Assembly: GCF_030704535.1 (NCBI RefSeq)
Contig: NC_081822.1
Span: forward strand, 34,889,501 to 34,953,500
Source of the DNA: Vitis vinifera
Lineage: Eukaryota; Streptophyta; Magnoliopsida; Vitales; Vitaceae
DNA: 64,000 bases
Reading direction: 5' to 3'
Every line of letters starts with the position of its first letter. The first letter of the stretch is position 1. Shown piece after piece: positions 13,401-25,200 of the stretch. Below the pieces are notes generated by a model. The model saw nothing but the letters and a program-made list of their open reading frames with translations, had not been told where the DNA came from and made no database searches. Both the position numbers and the translations under genes were made by a program.

Positions 13401-13663
13401 GGTCAGAAAATGGGGGGAAACTCACATGCCTCGGCCGCCGGAAAGTGCTTCTTGGGATGGATCTTTCCATTCGTCGAATCTGAGAAAGAAAATGAAATCA
13501 AAACGAAATGAAAATCGAAAGCTTTAAATGGTAAAATCACTTTGAGAAAAGAGAAATGAGAGCATTACACCCAACCGTAACGGCGATCGAAGAGTAGACG
13601 TTTGGAAGAAGGCTTGGAAGGAGGTTTGGAGTTGGAGGTGGAAATTGAGATTTCGGGCTCCAT
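9609..13663 (-). CDS. Conserved-looking plant protein of 143 aa, function unknown
   Basis: Minus-strand gene of four coding exons: 13663-13569, 13479-13426, 13190-13139 and 9839-9609, with GT-AG introns and matching phases (2, 2, 0). The protein begins MEPEISISTS with a Ser/Pro/Lys-rich N-terminus. Next come a basic RRYGW and an acidic FDEWKDPSQEAL stretch (33-44), then GGRGMFCILPLATALL, a short hydrophobic or amphipathic segment (about 46-61), then INLAANTAVKVLERP and a polar, Ser/His-rich tail ending ASTT. I do not recognise a named family. The small size and lone hydrophobic segment would fit an organelle or membrane-associated protein, but that is speculation. The alternative reading of exon 2 (beginning MERSIPRSTF) was discarded because only the chosen frame joins all exons. 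Intron 3 is 3.3 kb. The ATG lies 277 bp from the divergent PTD start. Confidence 0.8.
10431..10470. repeat. (TA)n microsatellite
   Basis: About 20 uninterrupted TA units, read directly; likely length-polymorphic. Confidence 0.95.
11380..11550 (+). mobile_element. LINE-type retrotransposon 3'-end fragment
   Basis: The stretch has the T/G-rich 3' end seen on plant L1-like elements: TTTTGGGCCTTTTTGGCGG, then CTCTTTTTAATATATCATTT, then a poly-A-like AAAAAA run. No open frame remains. Identification rests on remembered composition of such tails, so it is moderate at best. Confidence 0.4.
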
Positions 13664-13940
13664 AGTCATCCCTTTGCTAGTACCAACGATAAAGCCACTT
13701 CAAAGGAGAGAGTGTTTTTTTTTTTTTTTTCCCTTCAATCCTTTTCAATGTGGAAATTTATTTTTCCACGTGGCAAAATTAAGTGTCCAACATGGCAACA
13801 AGGGTATGGATGAAAACAAAAAACAGAAAAGTGGGTCATTTGGGAAATAAACAGAAATTTGGATCCCCATTTACTGCGATTATTCGAAATTTTGAATTCC
13901 ATTTCATTTTCATTTCTCGTCTCATAATTTCATTGCGAAA
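13664..13940. promoter_or_regulatory. Divergent (candidate bidirectional) promoter with G-box
   Basis: Only 277 bp separate the start codons of the minus-strand 143-aa gene and plus-strand PTD, so both promoters and 5'UTRs must lie here or reach into the neighbouring gene. A palindromic CCACGTGG (13766-13773) contains the G-box core CACGTG, the binding site type of plant bHLH/bZIP factors. A pyrimidine tract (about 13714-13740) lies next to it. No obvious TATA box. Whether the two genes are co-expressed is not visible from sequence. Confidence 0.6.
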
Positions 13941-16900
13941 ATGGCGAATTTCAAAGCAATTTGCAGAGATCCAACGGCTCAGAATCCTCCAAATGTCTCG
14001 AGCTCAGGTATCTTCCGTATTCTCTTTTCTGTTTGGTTACCGAGAAGATGAAGGAAATTGAGATACGAAAAGAATGGCTTCCAAGAGAAATAAGAAAACA
14101 AAAAAATCGCTCAAAAACTGAACCAAATAGTTGAAGTTCATTTTTCAGCAACCAAATGAAGGTTCCGGAGACATTCCTTTCGAAGGAAAACTGTGTTTGT
14201 TGATATGAAAGTTTAAAGATATTGAATTACGACATTCTCTTTTCTCTTTGGTTGCCGAGGAAGTGAAGGAAACTGAAAGATGAAAAAGGAAATTCTGATT
14301 TATATATATATATCCTCTTAGAAACTGAATGGAATAGTTGAAGTTTATTTTCTCAGCAACCAAACGAAGGTTCCGTAAACATTCTTTTAGTGTAAAAAGT
14401 GTTTGTTCATATGAGAGTACAAAGCTATTGAAACAAGGTTGAATTCACATAACTCTCCGACTTGATTTTCACTTTTTCCCGTTACGTATGAAATTGCTGC
14501 ATTATTACTGATCCGAAAGTGTTGTTGAGTTATTTAATTTCTCATCAGAAGTTTGCTTTCGATCATCTTTTTCCTACACATGATGTGATTGCTGATACAG
14601 AATGTTTTAGCATGCATTTACTTCTTCAATACATTCAACAGCATTTCATGTAATTTTATATAAAACCGAAAATTAGTCCCGGATTATATTTGGAGAACCA
14701 AAACTGAGAATCTCCATGGGGTAAATAGGACCATCAATTTGATATAGGCCCTGTTTGGATTGACTTTGAGAAGCCAAAATTTTTTTTTTAAGCTCAATAA
14801 GAACTTCCATATCTGTTAATTTTGTGTAAAGAACTTATGCCTTAAAAAGGAGCTTAATATGGTAGCGAAGAAAATGTTACTTTCATGCCGGTTTGGTTCA
14901 TTTGTTCCAAGAGTTTATAGCTTAAGAAAGAGCTTAATATGGAAGCCAACAAAATGTTGCTTCTTGTAGAAGCTCGATTTTGGCTTATGCAAAAAGTTAT
15001 TTCATGTTTAATAAAATTTTAACAATAATGATTTTAAGAATTGTGACTTTGGTTTTGACTTTAGCTTTGGCTTCCAACTAAAGCCAAAAACAAAAGGCTA
15101 ACCAAATAAGACCATCAACTATATGTATCTACATGCTATGAGCACAAAGTGTATTCCTTAGGATCGAAAGCAATTGCATGGACAGGAAGTTATTCATAGG
15201 ACCTGCTTACTTGTAAATTACTGTTTTATTTTTCATTATAAGATTAATCATTACAATGAAAAAGGATTGTTTAAGTAACAAGGACAGAAATCGAGGGGTA
15301 CAAATTAGCCTTTCAAATTGAAATTTGAGCAGTTTGAGCTGACAATTGACAAAGCCTGTTGGGTGACTCTGTAATTTGTTATAATGGTCGAATGGGGGTA
15401 ACATTGTTTGGTGTAATGCAGGAAGTGGTGGGGTTTGTATGATGAGGAACACATGGAGAGATGAACAGCACCCATCATTCATCAACTTCATCTCCTCCTT
15501 CCTCAAAGCAAATTCTTTCCGTCTTAACTTCGTCCCGATTGCCCCTGTAATTCTCTTCCTTTGCCTGTCTTCTATGTATTTAGTGGTTCTCTCACTGATT
15601 TTTTTTTGAGATTTTTCATTTGTAGGATTTCATTTTCAACTGTGGTGGTTTATCAGTGGCCTTTGTTTTTGTGACAAACTGGGACTGTAACAACTACTTG
15701 CCAACCTTTAGCAGGTGGCCTTGCTTTTCTCATCATTTGGGTGTCTTGTTTTCTCTGTTTGAAGTAATGAGCCTTATAATTTGATAACAGTACACTAAGT
15801 ATAACGATAACTCTTAGGCTATATTTGATTCTTGGAAAGTTTAAGGGGAAAGAAAACGGAGAAGAAAAATATCAAGAAAGAAAAAGGTGAGGAAATTTTG
15901 AACAAAAAATTAAATTGTTGGCAAATACACCTTCTCCAAACTTTCCTCACCTTTATTTAAGGAAAATGGGGAGGGAAGTCTTTCAACATTTCCCTTTGTG
16001 TTTTTTTTCCTCATATTTTTCCATCACATCCAAATATAAAAAAAACCATTTTTATTAGCATTTATTTCGTTTTCTTTATATTCTTCAGAAACCAAATATA
16101 ACCTTATATTTAATTTTTGGCAATCCATTTTTTTTAATATTGTGTATAACTATGAGCAATATTCATACAGGGTAAAGAAACTAAAGGAGCAATTTGCACA
16201 TCTCTACATTGTCGTCACGCTTCCAACCAGGGAGCAAAATGATTCTTTTGTGCACTCTTACTTCAAGTGAGTCATCCAAAACTAGAATATGCATTTTCGC
16301 CCAGTCTCTGATTACTGTTTCGCTGTTGGTGATTGGTGAAGGCTTGGAATGGAGCTTGGAAGGCCTACATTTGTGCCAGTTCAAGACATGGAGATGGGCT
16401 TTGAGAAGATCGTGAAGATAGCTCATGCCCGTGGAGGTATAAGCCTCTTCTCTAAAGCTCATATCTCTTAACTCCTTTCAAGTAGTTCTTTAATTCAGTG
16501 CTGTATATTGCAGTATGTAAGAGGCAGGATGTGATATCCAAATTGAGGGCTGAGGTCAGTTGATTGAAGTTATTCTCTTGTTTTTATTGTGTGTCTCTGC
16601 TGTTGTCATTGTTAGCCTTTATTCTTACTTGAATCTACCCTTTCTTGTCTCTAAAGAGGAAGAAATCAGTGCAAGGAATGGACGTATTCCTAAGAGTAAT
16701 CACTTCCATACCTGGAATTGATAACCATGATGCAAATTCGGTAAGCGATCAGTCTTATATATATGATATTTTCTAAGAACAAAACATGAGGTAAGAATTT
16801 TCAACTGTCTTCTCTGTTCAGCTTAATCAAGCCATTGGTTCGATCAAAGCAATTGCCAAAGCATCAAAGGATTATATTTTGGAGAACACAGACCTTTCAT

Positions 16901-16971
16901 CTGACAAGGCGGAGACGATTACAAGGTTTTTTAGAGATCCAAAGTTTTATCTCAGTCCAAAAATCAATTGA
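13941..16971 (+). CDS. PTD: PARTING DANCERS-like meiotic crossover protein (ERCC1-related)
   Basis: Meiotic protein which, in Arabidopsis, partners SHOC1 (ZIP2-type, XPF-like) to promote class I interfering crossovers. Exons: 13941-14007, 15422-15546, 15626-15714, 16171-16266, 16342-16436, 16514-16554, 16657-16740 and 16822-16971; the joined frame gives 248 aa, about the size expected for PTD. It starts [18 protein letters not shown]. The central ERCC1-like domain (about 40-160) includes [21 protein letters not shown] and [14 protein letters not shown]. The C-terminal helix-hairpin-helix region carries SIPGID (188-193) and a second hairpin from about 200 to 248. Like ERCC1, it shows no XPF-type ERKxxxD nuclease motif, so it should be non-catalytic. 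Intron 1 (1.4 kb) contains a tandem duplication and a MITE; intron 3 contains another MITE. Expected to be nuclear and expressed in meiocytes. Confidence 0.92.
14015..14437 (+). repeat. Tandem duplication (about 210 bp, two copies) in PTD intron 1
   Basis: Copy 1 (about 14015-14222) and copy 2 (about 14230-14437) share, in order, ATTCTCTTTTCT, TTTGGTTxCCGAG, GATGAAGGAAA, ATAGTTGAAGTT, TCAGCAACCAAA, GAAGGTTCCG and a TTTGTT-ATATGA end. The offset is about 208-215 bp. The copies differ by substitutions and small indels, so the duplication is not recent. Confidence 0.85.
14747..15113. mobile_element. hAT-like MITE in PTD intron 1
   Basis: Left end GGCCCTGTTTGGATTGACTT is answered at the right end by CTAACCAAATAAGACC, its approximate reverse complement. 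The interior is repetitive (SAAGCTTAATATGG-like phrases twice, many AGCCAAAA boxes) with no coding potential. Terminal GTTTGG/CCAAA sequences are typical of non-autonomous hAT elements in plants. An 8-bp target duplication was not evident. Confidence 0.55.
15815..16106. mobile_element. MITE-like inverted-repeat element in PTD intron 3
   Basis: TTAGGCTATATTTGATTC at the left pairs with GAAACCAAATATAACCTTA at the right. The inside is A-rich then T-rich (GGGGAAAGAAAAC against TTTCCTCAC-like) and would fold into a long imperfect hairpin. Similar termini appear near 37923 and 42790, suggesting a family. No target-site duplication was identified. Confidence 0.55.
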
Positions 16972-19221
16972 TAGGAGAAAGAACAAGGCAGATGAGAATT
17001 CAAATGAGTAATGACAGTCTTGAGAAGGTCTCTTCAGCTCAAATTGTAAGTTTGTTGAATCCCTCTCCCTTGAATACACCTGCATTTCTCTTAGTAGTGA
17101 TATTATACCCGTTACCTGAAATTCTATATGATGATTTCTCCAATAATTTCTTTCAATGGAAGGGGGGAGGAAGAAGCAGGCATAACACAGCTAGGTTCAT
17201 AAATCAAGTATTAGGGGTTAAGAACACCAAAAAGAAAGAAGATTTTCAATTCTCAAGATCTGCGTATTTTACTATGAACAAACACGCCTTCTGAGACGTC
17301 TTTGAATTTTTTCGGAAGATATTTTCGAAGTAGTTTTTAAAATTAATTATTCAACGTTCTCCAGGATGCTCTTAGTAATTTATTAGTGTCAGCAGGCTTA
17401 GGTGTTAAGAGAAAATGGCTCCAACATGTCATCAAGAATTTGTTTAACCGAAATAATAAATCCATCCACCAAGAATTTCTTTGAAATTAAAAACAAAAAA
17501 ACAAAAACAAAAGAATACTACAATGAAACTAAAGGCGTGGAGATGATTCCCGTGAAAAACGTGTTTAACTTGCAACGGTTTTATTAATAATACTTCTAAT
17601 AACGTTTTTAACTTGTTCTGTTTTTATTAATAATGCTTCTGTCACAACACTTTTATTCATATTTAAAATGCATTTTTTTTAAATGCGAAATAATTACATC
17701 ATCTAAAAATTATTTTTGGAAAAATGATTTTTAGAGTTTATTTGATAATGATTTTAGAAAATATTTTCGATTTTTCTAACATTTGAAAATTTTTATCTTT
17801 CATTAAAAACGCTACTCTTTGAATTCATTGTCAAATGCACTTTTATTATCAATAATTTATATTATAAAAAATTATTTATGACCTTTTTATCATTGTTTTT
17901 TAGAATAATTTTTTTTCTTCAAAATAAATAAGAAAAATGTTTTTAATTTTCTATTCTTAAAAACATAAAATAGGAGGTGTTTGACAACTACTTTAAAAAA
18001 TAATTCTATTTTTAAAAAAAAAACTAAAAAAATACATTTAACAACAAGAAAACTATTTTTTGTTTTCTATTCTCTAGAATAGAAAACATGGTAATTTTAG
18101 AAAATATCTTTTAGTTATTTTCACGTATTTTCTTTAAAGTTGTTTTAAAAAATAATTATATAAAAATATATGTTGATTAAAAATAAAATTTTAGACATAA
18201 AAATTATTTATAAAACATATCTAAAAATATTAAAAACAAGTTAAAAATATTTCAGGTTTTAAACAAACTTTTATTTTACAAAACATCATAAAATATTTTT
18301 CAAAAATTGTTATTAAAAACTATTTTTCATAATTATTTAAAAAATAATCATATAAACATGCAAAATGATTAAAAATAAAGTATTAAATATAAGTAAACTT
18401 TTTTGGTTCGTAATTAGACTTTTGTTTCTCAAAACATCATAGAACAATTTTTAAAAATTGTTCAATTGTTCTCAAAAACTATTTTCTAGAATTGTTTTAA
18501 AAACGGTTACACATTAATCTTTGGATATAAATTAAAAAAGAATTTTTATAACTTTAAAACCAGGCCTCGCATACCAGTTCTTTGAATAAGCATCTGACTC
18601 AACGTTCTTCAATTCTTTAGGAACTGCTGGCCGATTTTGTAACGTGTTACATAACAAAAAATTATTATACAACACAAAATGACTTTATAAGGAAAAAACT
18701 AACAATGCTAATCGAAGAACTGCTTCATTTGACTAACTAATTTCAAAAAGAAAAACGTTTCGTAGGATCAAATATGGCAATAGAAGCGAGATATACACAG
18801 CCCTAGAGAAACACTTACCATTTGTTCATCAGTAGAGAAAAAATTAGAATCTATTTATAGTCAAAGAACCAATTGAAAAAAGAAAGAGTTTCGTCAAAAC
18901 TCATTAATATATTTCTCGAAACAAAGGAAAAGGAAATAGAAAGATGAACAAGTTGCCACATTATTAGGTTCAATAATCCCTGAGATGAGTCTCTACACTA
19001 CTTGTTATACAGTTTAAAGGCACAAACTGCAATATACGACAGCTCAAATGCCAGTACCACAAGCTCAACCTAAAACAAAACTAATAATACTAATGAAAAT
19101 AAAAGCAGAAAATGAAAATGCCACCTACCTACAGGCCCGAATCGAGAAAAAACCAGAGGAATGGACCCTGGGGGTCAAAATCGAATGCTACAAGCGTTCA
19201 TGGCCAGAGAAACTGATACAA
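16972..19221. other. Intergenic region between PTD and AK-HSDH (convergent), with MITE-like DNA
   Basis: The first few hundred bases should hold the PTD 3'UTR, and roughly 18950-19221 the AK-HSDH 3'UTR. The middle (about 17.6-18.55 kb) is extremely AT-rich, with recurring TTTTAAAAAxAxTTATxxAAA phrases. About 17730-17840 begins TTTGATAATGATTTTAG and ends with ATTGTCAAATGCA, a small inverted pair. About 17970-18515 begins GGTGTTTGACAACTACTTT and ends AAAACTATTTTCTAGAATTG, related to the element at 31154. No gene is supported. Confidence 0.5.
17970..18515. mobile_element. Degenerate hAT-like MITE
   Basis: Starts near GGTGTTTGACAACTACTTT and closes with TTCTCAAAAACTATTTTCTAG. The interior phrases (ATAAAATTTTAGACATAAAAATTATTT-like, CATATCTAAAAATATT, TTAAACAAACTTTTATTTT) match those in the elements at 31154-31544 and 44028-44325. 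Boundaries are approximate. Confidence 0.45.
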
Positions 19222-22200
19222 TTATGATGGGGCACCAAGGTAGGAGGCAAGGCGCAATACGTCGCTGAATATACCGCCGGCGGTTACTTGGGCGCCAGCA
19301 CCAGGCCCCCGGACTATAAGAGGCTGGTTCTTGTACCTTGCAGTTGTGAAAGCAATGATGTTATCAGAGCCGGAAAGCTGGGCAAAGGGGTGGTCGTTCT
19401 TGTATCTTCGCAGCTCCACGAGCCCCTTTTTGTTAACCACATCCACCACCCCTACGTATCTCAGGACCTGTAGGTATCAGAATTGCACGAGCAAATGGTG
19501 GAAATGTAAATTCGAAGTTTCATATCATCATATGAGGTAAAAGCATCTCACTGTGTTGCTGAACTGACCCTATTAAGAAAAGGAACTGGCTATGTGCCTT
19601 GCAACCAAGTTCTTGAGAGAGTAGAAGAACCTCCCTTGACAATTAACATAACGTTTTTTCTCACCTTGAGATCAGTGTTTGTTTTCGGTATTTGACAAAT
19701 TTTGGACTGAAAATGGTTGTTTGAGAAATTATTTTGACAACATGGTCTTTTTTTGAAACAAATTTGAGATGTTTTTAGTGTTTTTCATAGAGTGTTCTCA
19801 AAAACAATTGGAAATATGGAGAGTAGACCAGGAAGTTTTTGCATTGTACGTAAGTGCTCAGAAAACCATTTTTCATATTTATATTCTCAAACAAAATTCA
19901 TTTCCAAAAACAATTGAAAATTATTTAAAAACCGTTCTTAAATATGATTTTTGATGACTGCTTTCAAAAACATCAAATAAGACATAAGATACTTGAACTA
20001 CCCTATATATGGTATTTTAACACATCGCCTCAAGCTACATGGCAGCCAATGGCATGATGATAGTAAAAAAAAAATCAAAATGAGGTTATTTATAAAATTG
20101 TAGAGCTGATCCTATACCAGCACTTGTGGTGGTGGCTCCCAGTTTTTGCAATTTACCCTTATCCAGGATACCAATCAAACATGCTTACTTTTTCAGACAG
20201 GTCTAATTAACAGTAGTGCCTTAGAGATACTTACTTCCCCTGCATCCTCAGCATCTTGTAGTTGCTTAGCCAAGTCTTCGTCGTATTGTGGCAACTGCTG
20301 CATAAATTCATCGGCTGATGCAGTAGCCTGCAGCAAGTCATCATAACCATAATATTGAATATGGATTTGTGTTTACCGCAGTTCTGTTCACGAAGACATA
20401 AACCTAGTTCTTACTCTTAATGGTTCTGGCACGAGACTTTGAACAGGAGTATCCGCAAGTTCCAGTTTTAGACCAGATTCTCTAGCAAGAATTATCACCT
20501 GCAAAATGGCAGCTGCTTCAGGAGCCCATGATATCTTTCTGTATTTATATCATAGTAAATCTAACAAAAATATAATTGCTGCCTTGATACAAGTGAGTGG
20601 CATCTATTGACAGTAAAGAGGGGGTTCCAAATAGATATCATGAAGCAATAATAGTGAGTAGATAGTTGCAGTGCCCAAAATCTTTCTGGATTTCATGCCA
20701 TGTACTGACTGCATATCGAGTAGTGATCACTTCACCCAGCCACATATTTTAATTGGATGAGAGTGACAGCCAACAAGTAACCACACAATTTTACCCCTAT
20801 TTTTCAAAGAAGTTGAAAAATGGCCCCTCCCCTGTATATTGAGTAGGGAAATTTTTGTTGGAGATCCAACTGTCTGGAAATTTAAGAGGGAATTTACTGA
20901 TCAAATGGCCCCTCCCCTGCATTAGGCAAGTTGTAGTGGCAAGGATGGAAACACAATGATGTCCCATGTCCATTTAATTAACCCAAATTTAAGCTTGTAT
21001 TACCTTTCTGGCAACATCTGTTCCAGATAGATCATCCCTTGGATCTGGCTCGGTATAACCAGCCTGTTTGGCCTCCATCACCACCTCACTGAATCTTCGT
21101 GTGCCCTTAAAGTTGTTGAAGATATAGCTCAAAGTCCCACTGCCCACGAAGAGAAAGCCTTGCATTAAAAGACATGTAGCACATATTTCTGAAGCAACAA
21201 GAATTTAGATGCTAGTAAAACAACTTGATCGCTAATTTTTTTTTCCCCTAATAATTTTATTTGTTCATTTATTTTTGTTACTTGAAGGTGTTTGCCCAAC
21301 CTGAAAATGCCTTCAATGCGCAATATTTTGTCTCCAGTTTCAAGGAGACCTCGTAAGGTGCTAATGATTGGGAGGCCGGCCCCGACAGTGGCTTCATAGA
21401 AGTAATGTGTATACGATTGCCTCTGAAGAGCCCTCAACTTCAAATACTGGATTTGACAGTGATCACGTCATATAAACCCATACATACATTTGATAAAACT
21501 AAATTCAAGGGAGAAAAAGAAAGATATTTTCTCAACTATTGTTTACCTTGGATTGAGGAATATTTTGTTCTTAGTTAAAAAGAAAAATTAGGCATTTGTC
21601 ACCCAAAGAAACAGAAATTCAACTCTGAATAAGAACTGAGCAGGAAAGCAGTTTATCATCACAAATTAAAATGGATTCCTTGCATAATAACGGGGTATTT
21701 GATGATGGATCCAGAAAAACATGACAACCAATTTATTATTTTAGTGGCTTAGGAGTTAACAGCAATTTATTTTTAAGAACATCACTGTGTTTCTCCTCTC
21801 TCAGATATTTTAATGGCTTTAGGAATAGAATTTGATTGCTAGAGTTAACTACATTGGATGGGAAAACTTAATGTGTGTCAACTAGTTTTTAAGGCTTCTA
21901 AAAGTCTTTTCTATAGCATTCCTGCCCTTTCTGAGTCATTTCAAACCTTTGTGCACTCCCTTCTAAAAGGTTCAATATCCACTAGGGCCTTGGCCCTCCC
22001 AGAAGCACCCTTTTATTAAAGTCCCAACTCATCCACCATCCTATACCTTGTGACCATGCCAAATGCTCTTCTTTAATTTGTTCCAATTCAATAATGATCA
22101 TTCTCCTTAATTACCAGGTATAAAATGACTGGATCTCACAGAAATAGCTGAAAATGCAAATTAGAAAAGGCCATCCTTTTCTGTGCAAAAAACAACACAT

Positions 22201-25200
22201 CATGTTGCATGTTTGATTTGAGTCACCCGTGTGTACAAACGTATTAAAGGAGTGTCACACCCAACATGATATCAAACATAGGCGGTGCTCCTCTTTCGAA
22301 ATGTACATGCTGAAGCCGACTCATTGGAACTCTCTTTCCAGGGTAAGGGGCGGAATACAGATTTAGACAAGTGCTTTATTGGTGTTTAATTGACTCATCT
22401 GGTTCAAACAAACACAATTATTCCAGGATTTGAGCATTCCTAGGGAGGAGATCTGGGGCGGAGTTTTATTATCAAGCCTCCCCCTAGACCGTGGTTAAAA
22501 AATTCAAAAATGCATTGGACAAGTTAAAAAGTAAAATAACAGAATAGAGTAAAAGCAGACAGGTTGACCAAGTTTTTCGTAGATTCAAGACCTAAATAAT
22601 TTTATGAGCTAACTTGACCAGCCAGGGGATACGTCACTGGTTCACCAATGTGATCTTCTGCTCCAATTTGAGACTACAATCACTACCTAATGTGTATGCC
22701 ATGAGTAACTTAATTTTCGAGTTGAAGCAAAAAACTAACAAGCAAATCAAGTAAACCAAAAATTCAGATTTTAATCAGAAAACATTTATGCACGAAAGGA
22801 ACAAACAAAATTTTTTAGAGTAAATCATAACCAGATAGATGATACCTGATCAAGTGGACCGGAATTTGCTTTTTTGTTTGGGGTGATTACATGAATCCCT
22901 TTTCGCAACCATTCATGGTAATGGCTAGCAACATTAGAGTCTGCTGTACAATCCACCAACGCAGTATTTGGGATAAAATGGTTCCCATGCACATGGTTAA
23001 CGAATTTATGCATGTCACCCACTTCTCCTTTCTCCTTTATAAGTTCTCTCCATCTTGATAAGTCAATTCCCCTACAACCATGGATGAAATTTTTGAGAGA
23101 ATTCTTGGAAGATTATTAGATGGAAGAAATATAAATTGTCTCATTCATCAACTTAAAAGTCACCACAAATGTGACAAGCAAGCGAAAAAAGTATCAGAAA
23201 GACAGAAGACAAAGATGATGGAACAATTTTTCATTAATAGAATAATAAAAAAGAGGAAGAGTACCAGGATTTGTACTCTTCAGCACATAAAACTAAGAGA
23301 AAAGACCATTTGATATTAGGAAGCATAGCAACAGGGATGCATTTGAAGCATTTAACAGTCAGGTTTCTAATAATGCAGGGATCTACTAAACTAACAAAGT
23401 GAGCCTGGCAACATGGAACAAGAAATTTGCATAAGAAAGGAACCAACAAACAAGAAATATATTTTCCTCCTTATGTGCACATCACACTGGAAAAGATAAC
23501 TAAGGGTTCCAATATCACCAAAATTGAGGTAAATCCTACCACAATAGTTAAATAGGGTGAGAAAATGCAAAGTCCAAGACCTAAGGAGTTAATAGAATCC
23601 TGTAAGGCTTAAACTGCACAAAAATTCCAATCCTGTTTTCTAGCTATGAAATAAGAATCCCCTGCAAAGGGATTGTTGATAGGATACAACTTCCTGTTTA
23701 ATCTGTGGTTTGTGGAAATTCCCTCAATGTATTATTTCATAATTCCATAGAGTGTTCATTTGTATTTGATGCTCAGTGTTTTTGGCTCTGTATGCAATTT
23801 GAGTTTACTTTTTGCCTTATTACAATAATCAATTTCCTTTCAAAAAAAAGAAAAAAGAAAAGCACGTCAGAAACCATAAAGAGATTATAATTTGGAATAC
23901 CATAGATGGCACGTTTTTTCAGACTGGAAGAAGATTAAGATAATGCAGTTTTGCAAGTTCCTAACTAGCATTGTAAGGTGTTGAAGGTGAAAATGAAGAA
24001 ATGTTCAGTAGGCATAGATAGACTTGAAATGGCCGCTCAAAAGAAAAACTTATCAAGGAGATCATGAAATTTTCTAGTAGAATCAAATAAGAGGGACGAT
24101 AGCTCAGAAGGGTCATGCAGATTGGAGGAAGCAGAGGGCAGGGTGCATTCTGGTTGGCAGGTGCTTTGTCTGGTTAAGTGGGATTACCTCTGATATGCAG
24201 CACTCTTCCATCCTGATTATATAACCAAATCAACTAGGGATCCTATGATGAAGCAGTTTTATAAGTTCATGAAAATGATTGTTCGCACTTCCCTTCATCC
24301 CCAAGTCTTATCACTCTCCAACATATAATATGATGGAAAGAGATCTGAAAAATATCAGATAAAATTTTAGGAAGTTACACAAAAAGCCCACAAAGCAATG
24401 ATATCTTGACACTAGGTTTAAGTATGCAAAACCAACTACATGGATTGGTACTTCGTATAACCACATTCATGTTCAGAATATAAGCCTTCTCTTGTCGTCC
24501 ATTAACTGACTTCATAGTCCAAAGATCAAGCCATCGCAACTCCATCAACAATATCCAGGTTGTAGAGGTAAAACTCACATCCTTGGGTTGGTTTTAGACC
24601 CCTAAAAAGTTTGCTCCAATGGTAGAAAATAAGAAAAGATGCTCATATTCCTTGGACATTCACTATTCTATTTTAAGAATGAATAATTGTTCTATACATT
24701 TTAACTAATCTCTGGTGGACATGCACCAAGGAAAATTCCCAAGGGCCAAGCATTATGAGATAGATCATAGAAATATTTTATGTCTGAAATCGTTTCTCTT
24801 GCCCATTAAAAAACCTCAATTTTTTCTCACAAAGTGCACAATGAATACTGTAGGAACATTATGAACAACTTTTTATTCCTTTTTCAAGGTTGTGATATGT
24901 TTGTGCATACCATCATAGACAAAGGGCACAGAGATGCAGGTTCCAATATGTAAATTAACCGATATACACTTGATGTCAGTGGTATAAAAAAAAATACCAG
25001 AGTTCTTTTTTTCTTTTTGTTCGTCTGATGGTTAATAGGAAATGTGGTTATGTTCCCCCCTCACCAAGAAAAGCAATATGGATTCCAGTACATAAAGATG
25101 AAAAGCAATAACTTACGAATCACTCAAAAGCATTGTCCTTGAGCCTGTAATTCCCATCACACGCAAATCAATGTTAAAGTCTTCCTTAAGGACAGCTGCC

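Noticed and set aside
13255..13470. 71-aa minus-strand frame beginning MERSIPRSTF
   Set aside because: It overlaps exon 2 of the 143-aa gene in the wrong frame; only the other frame joins exons 1, 3 and 4.
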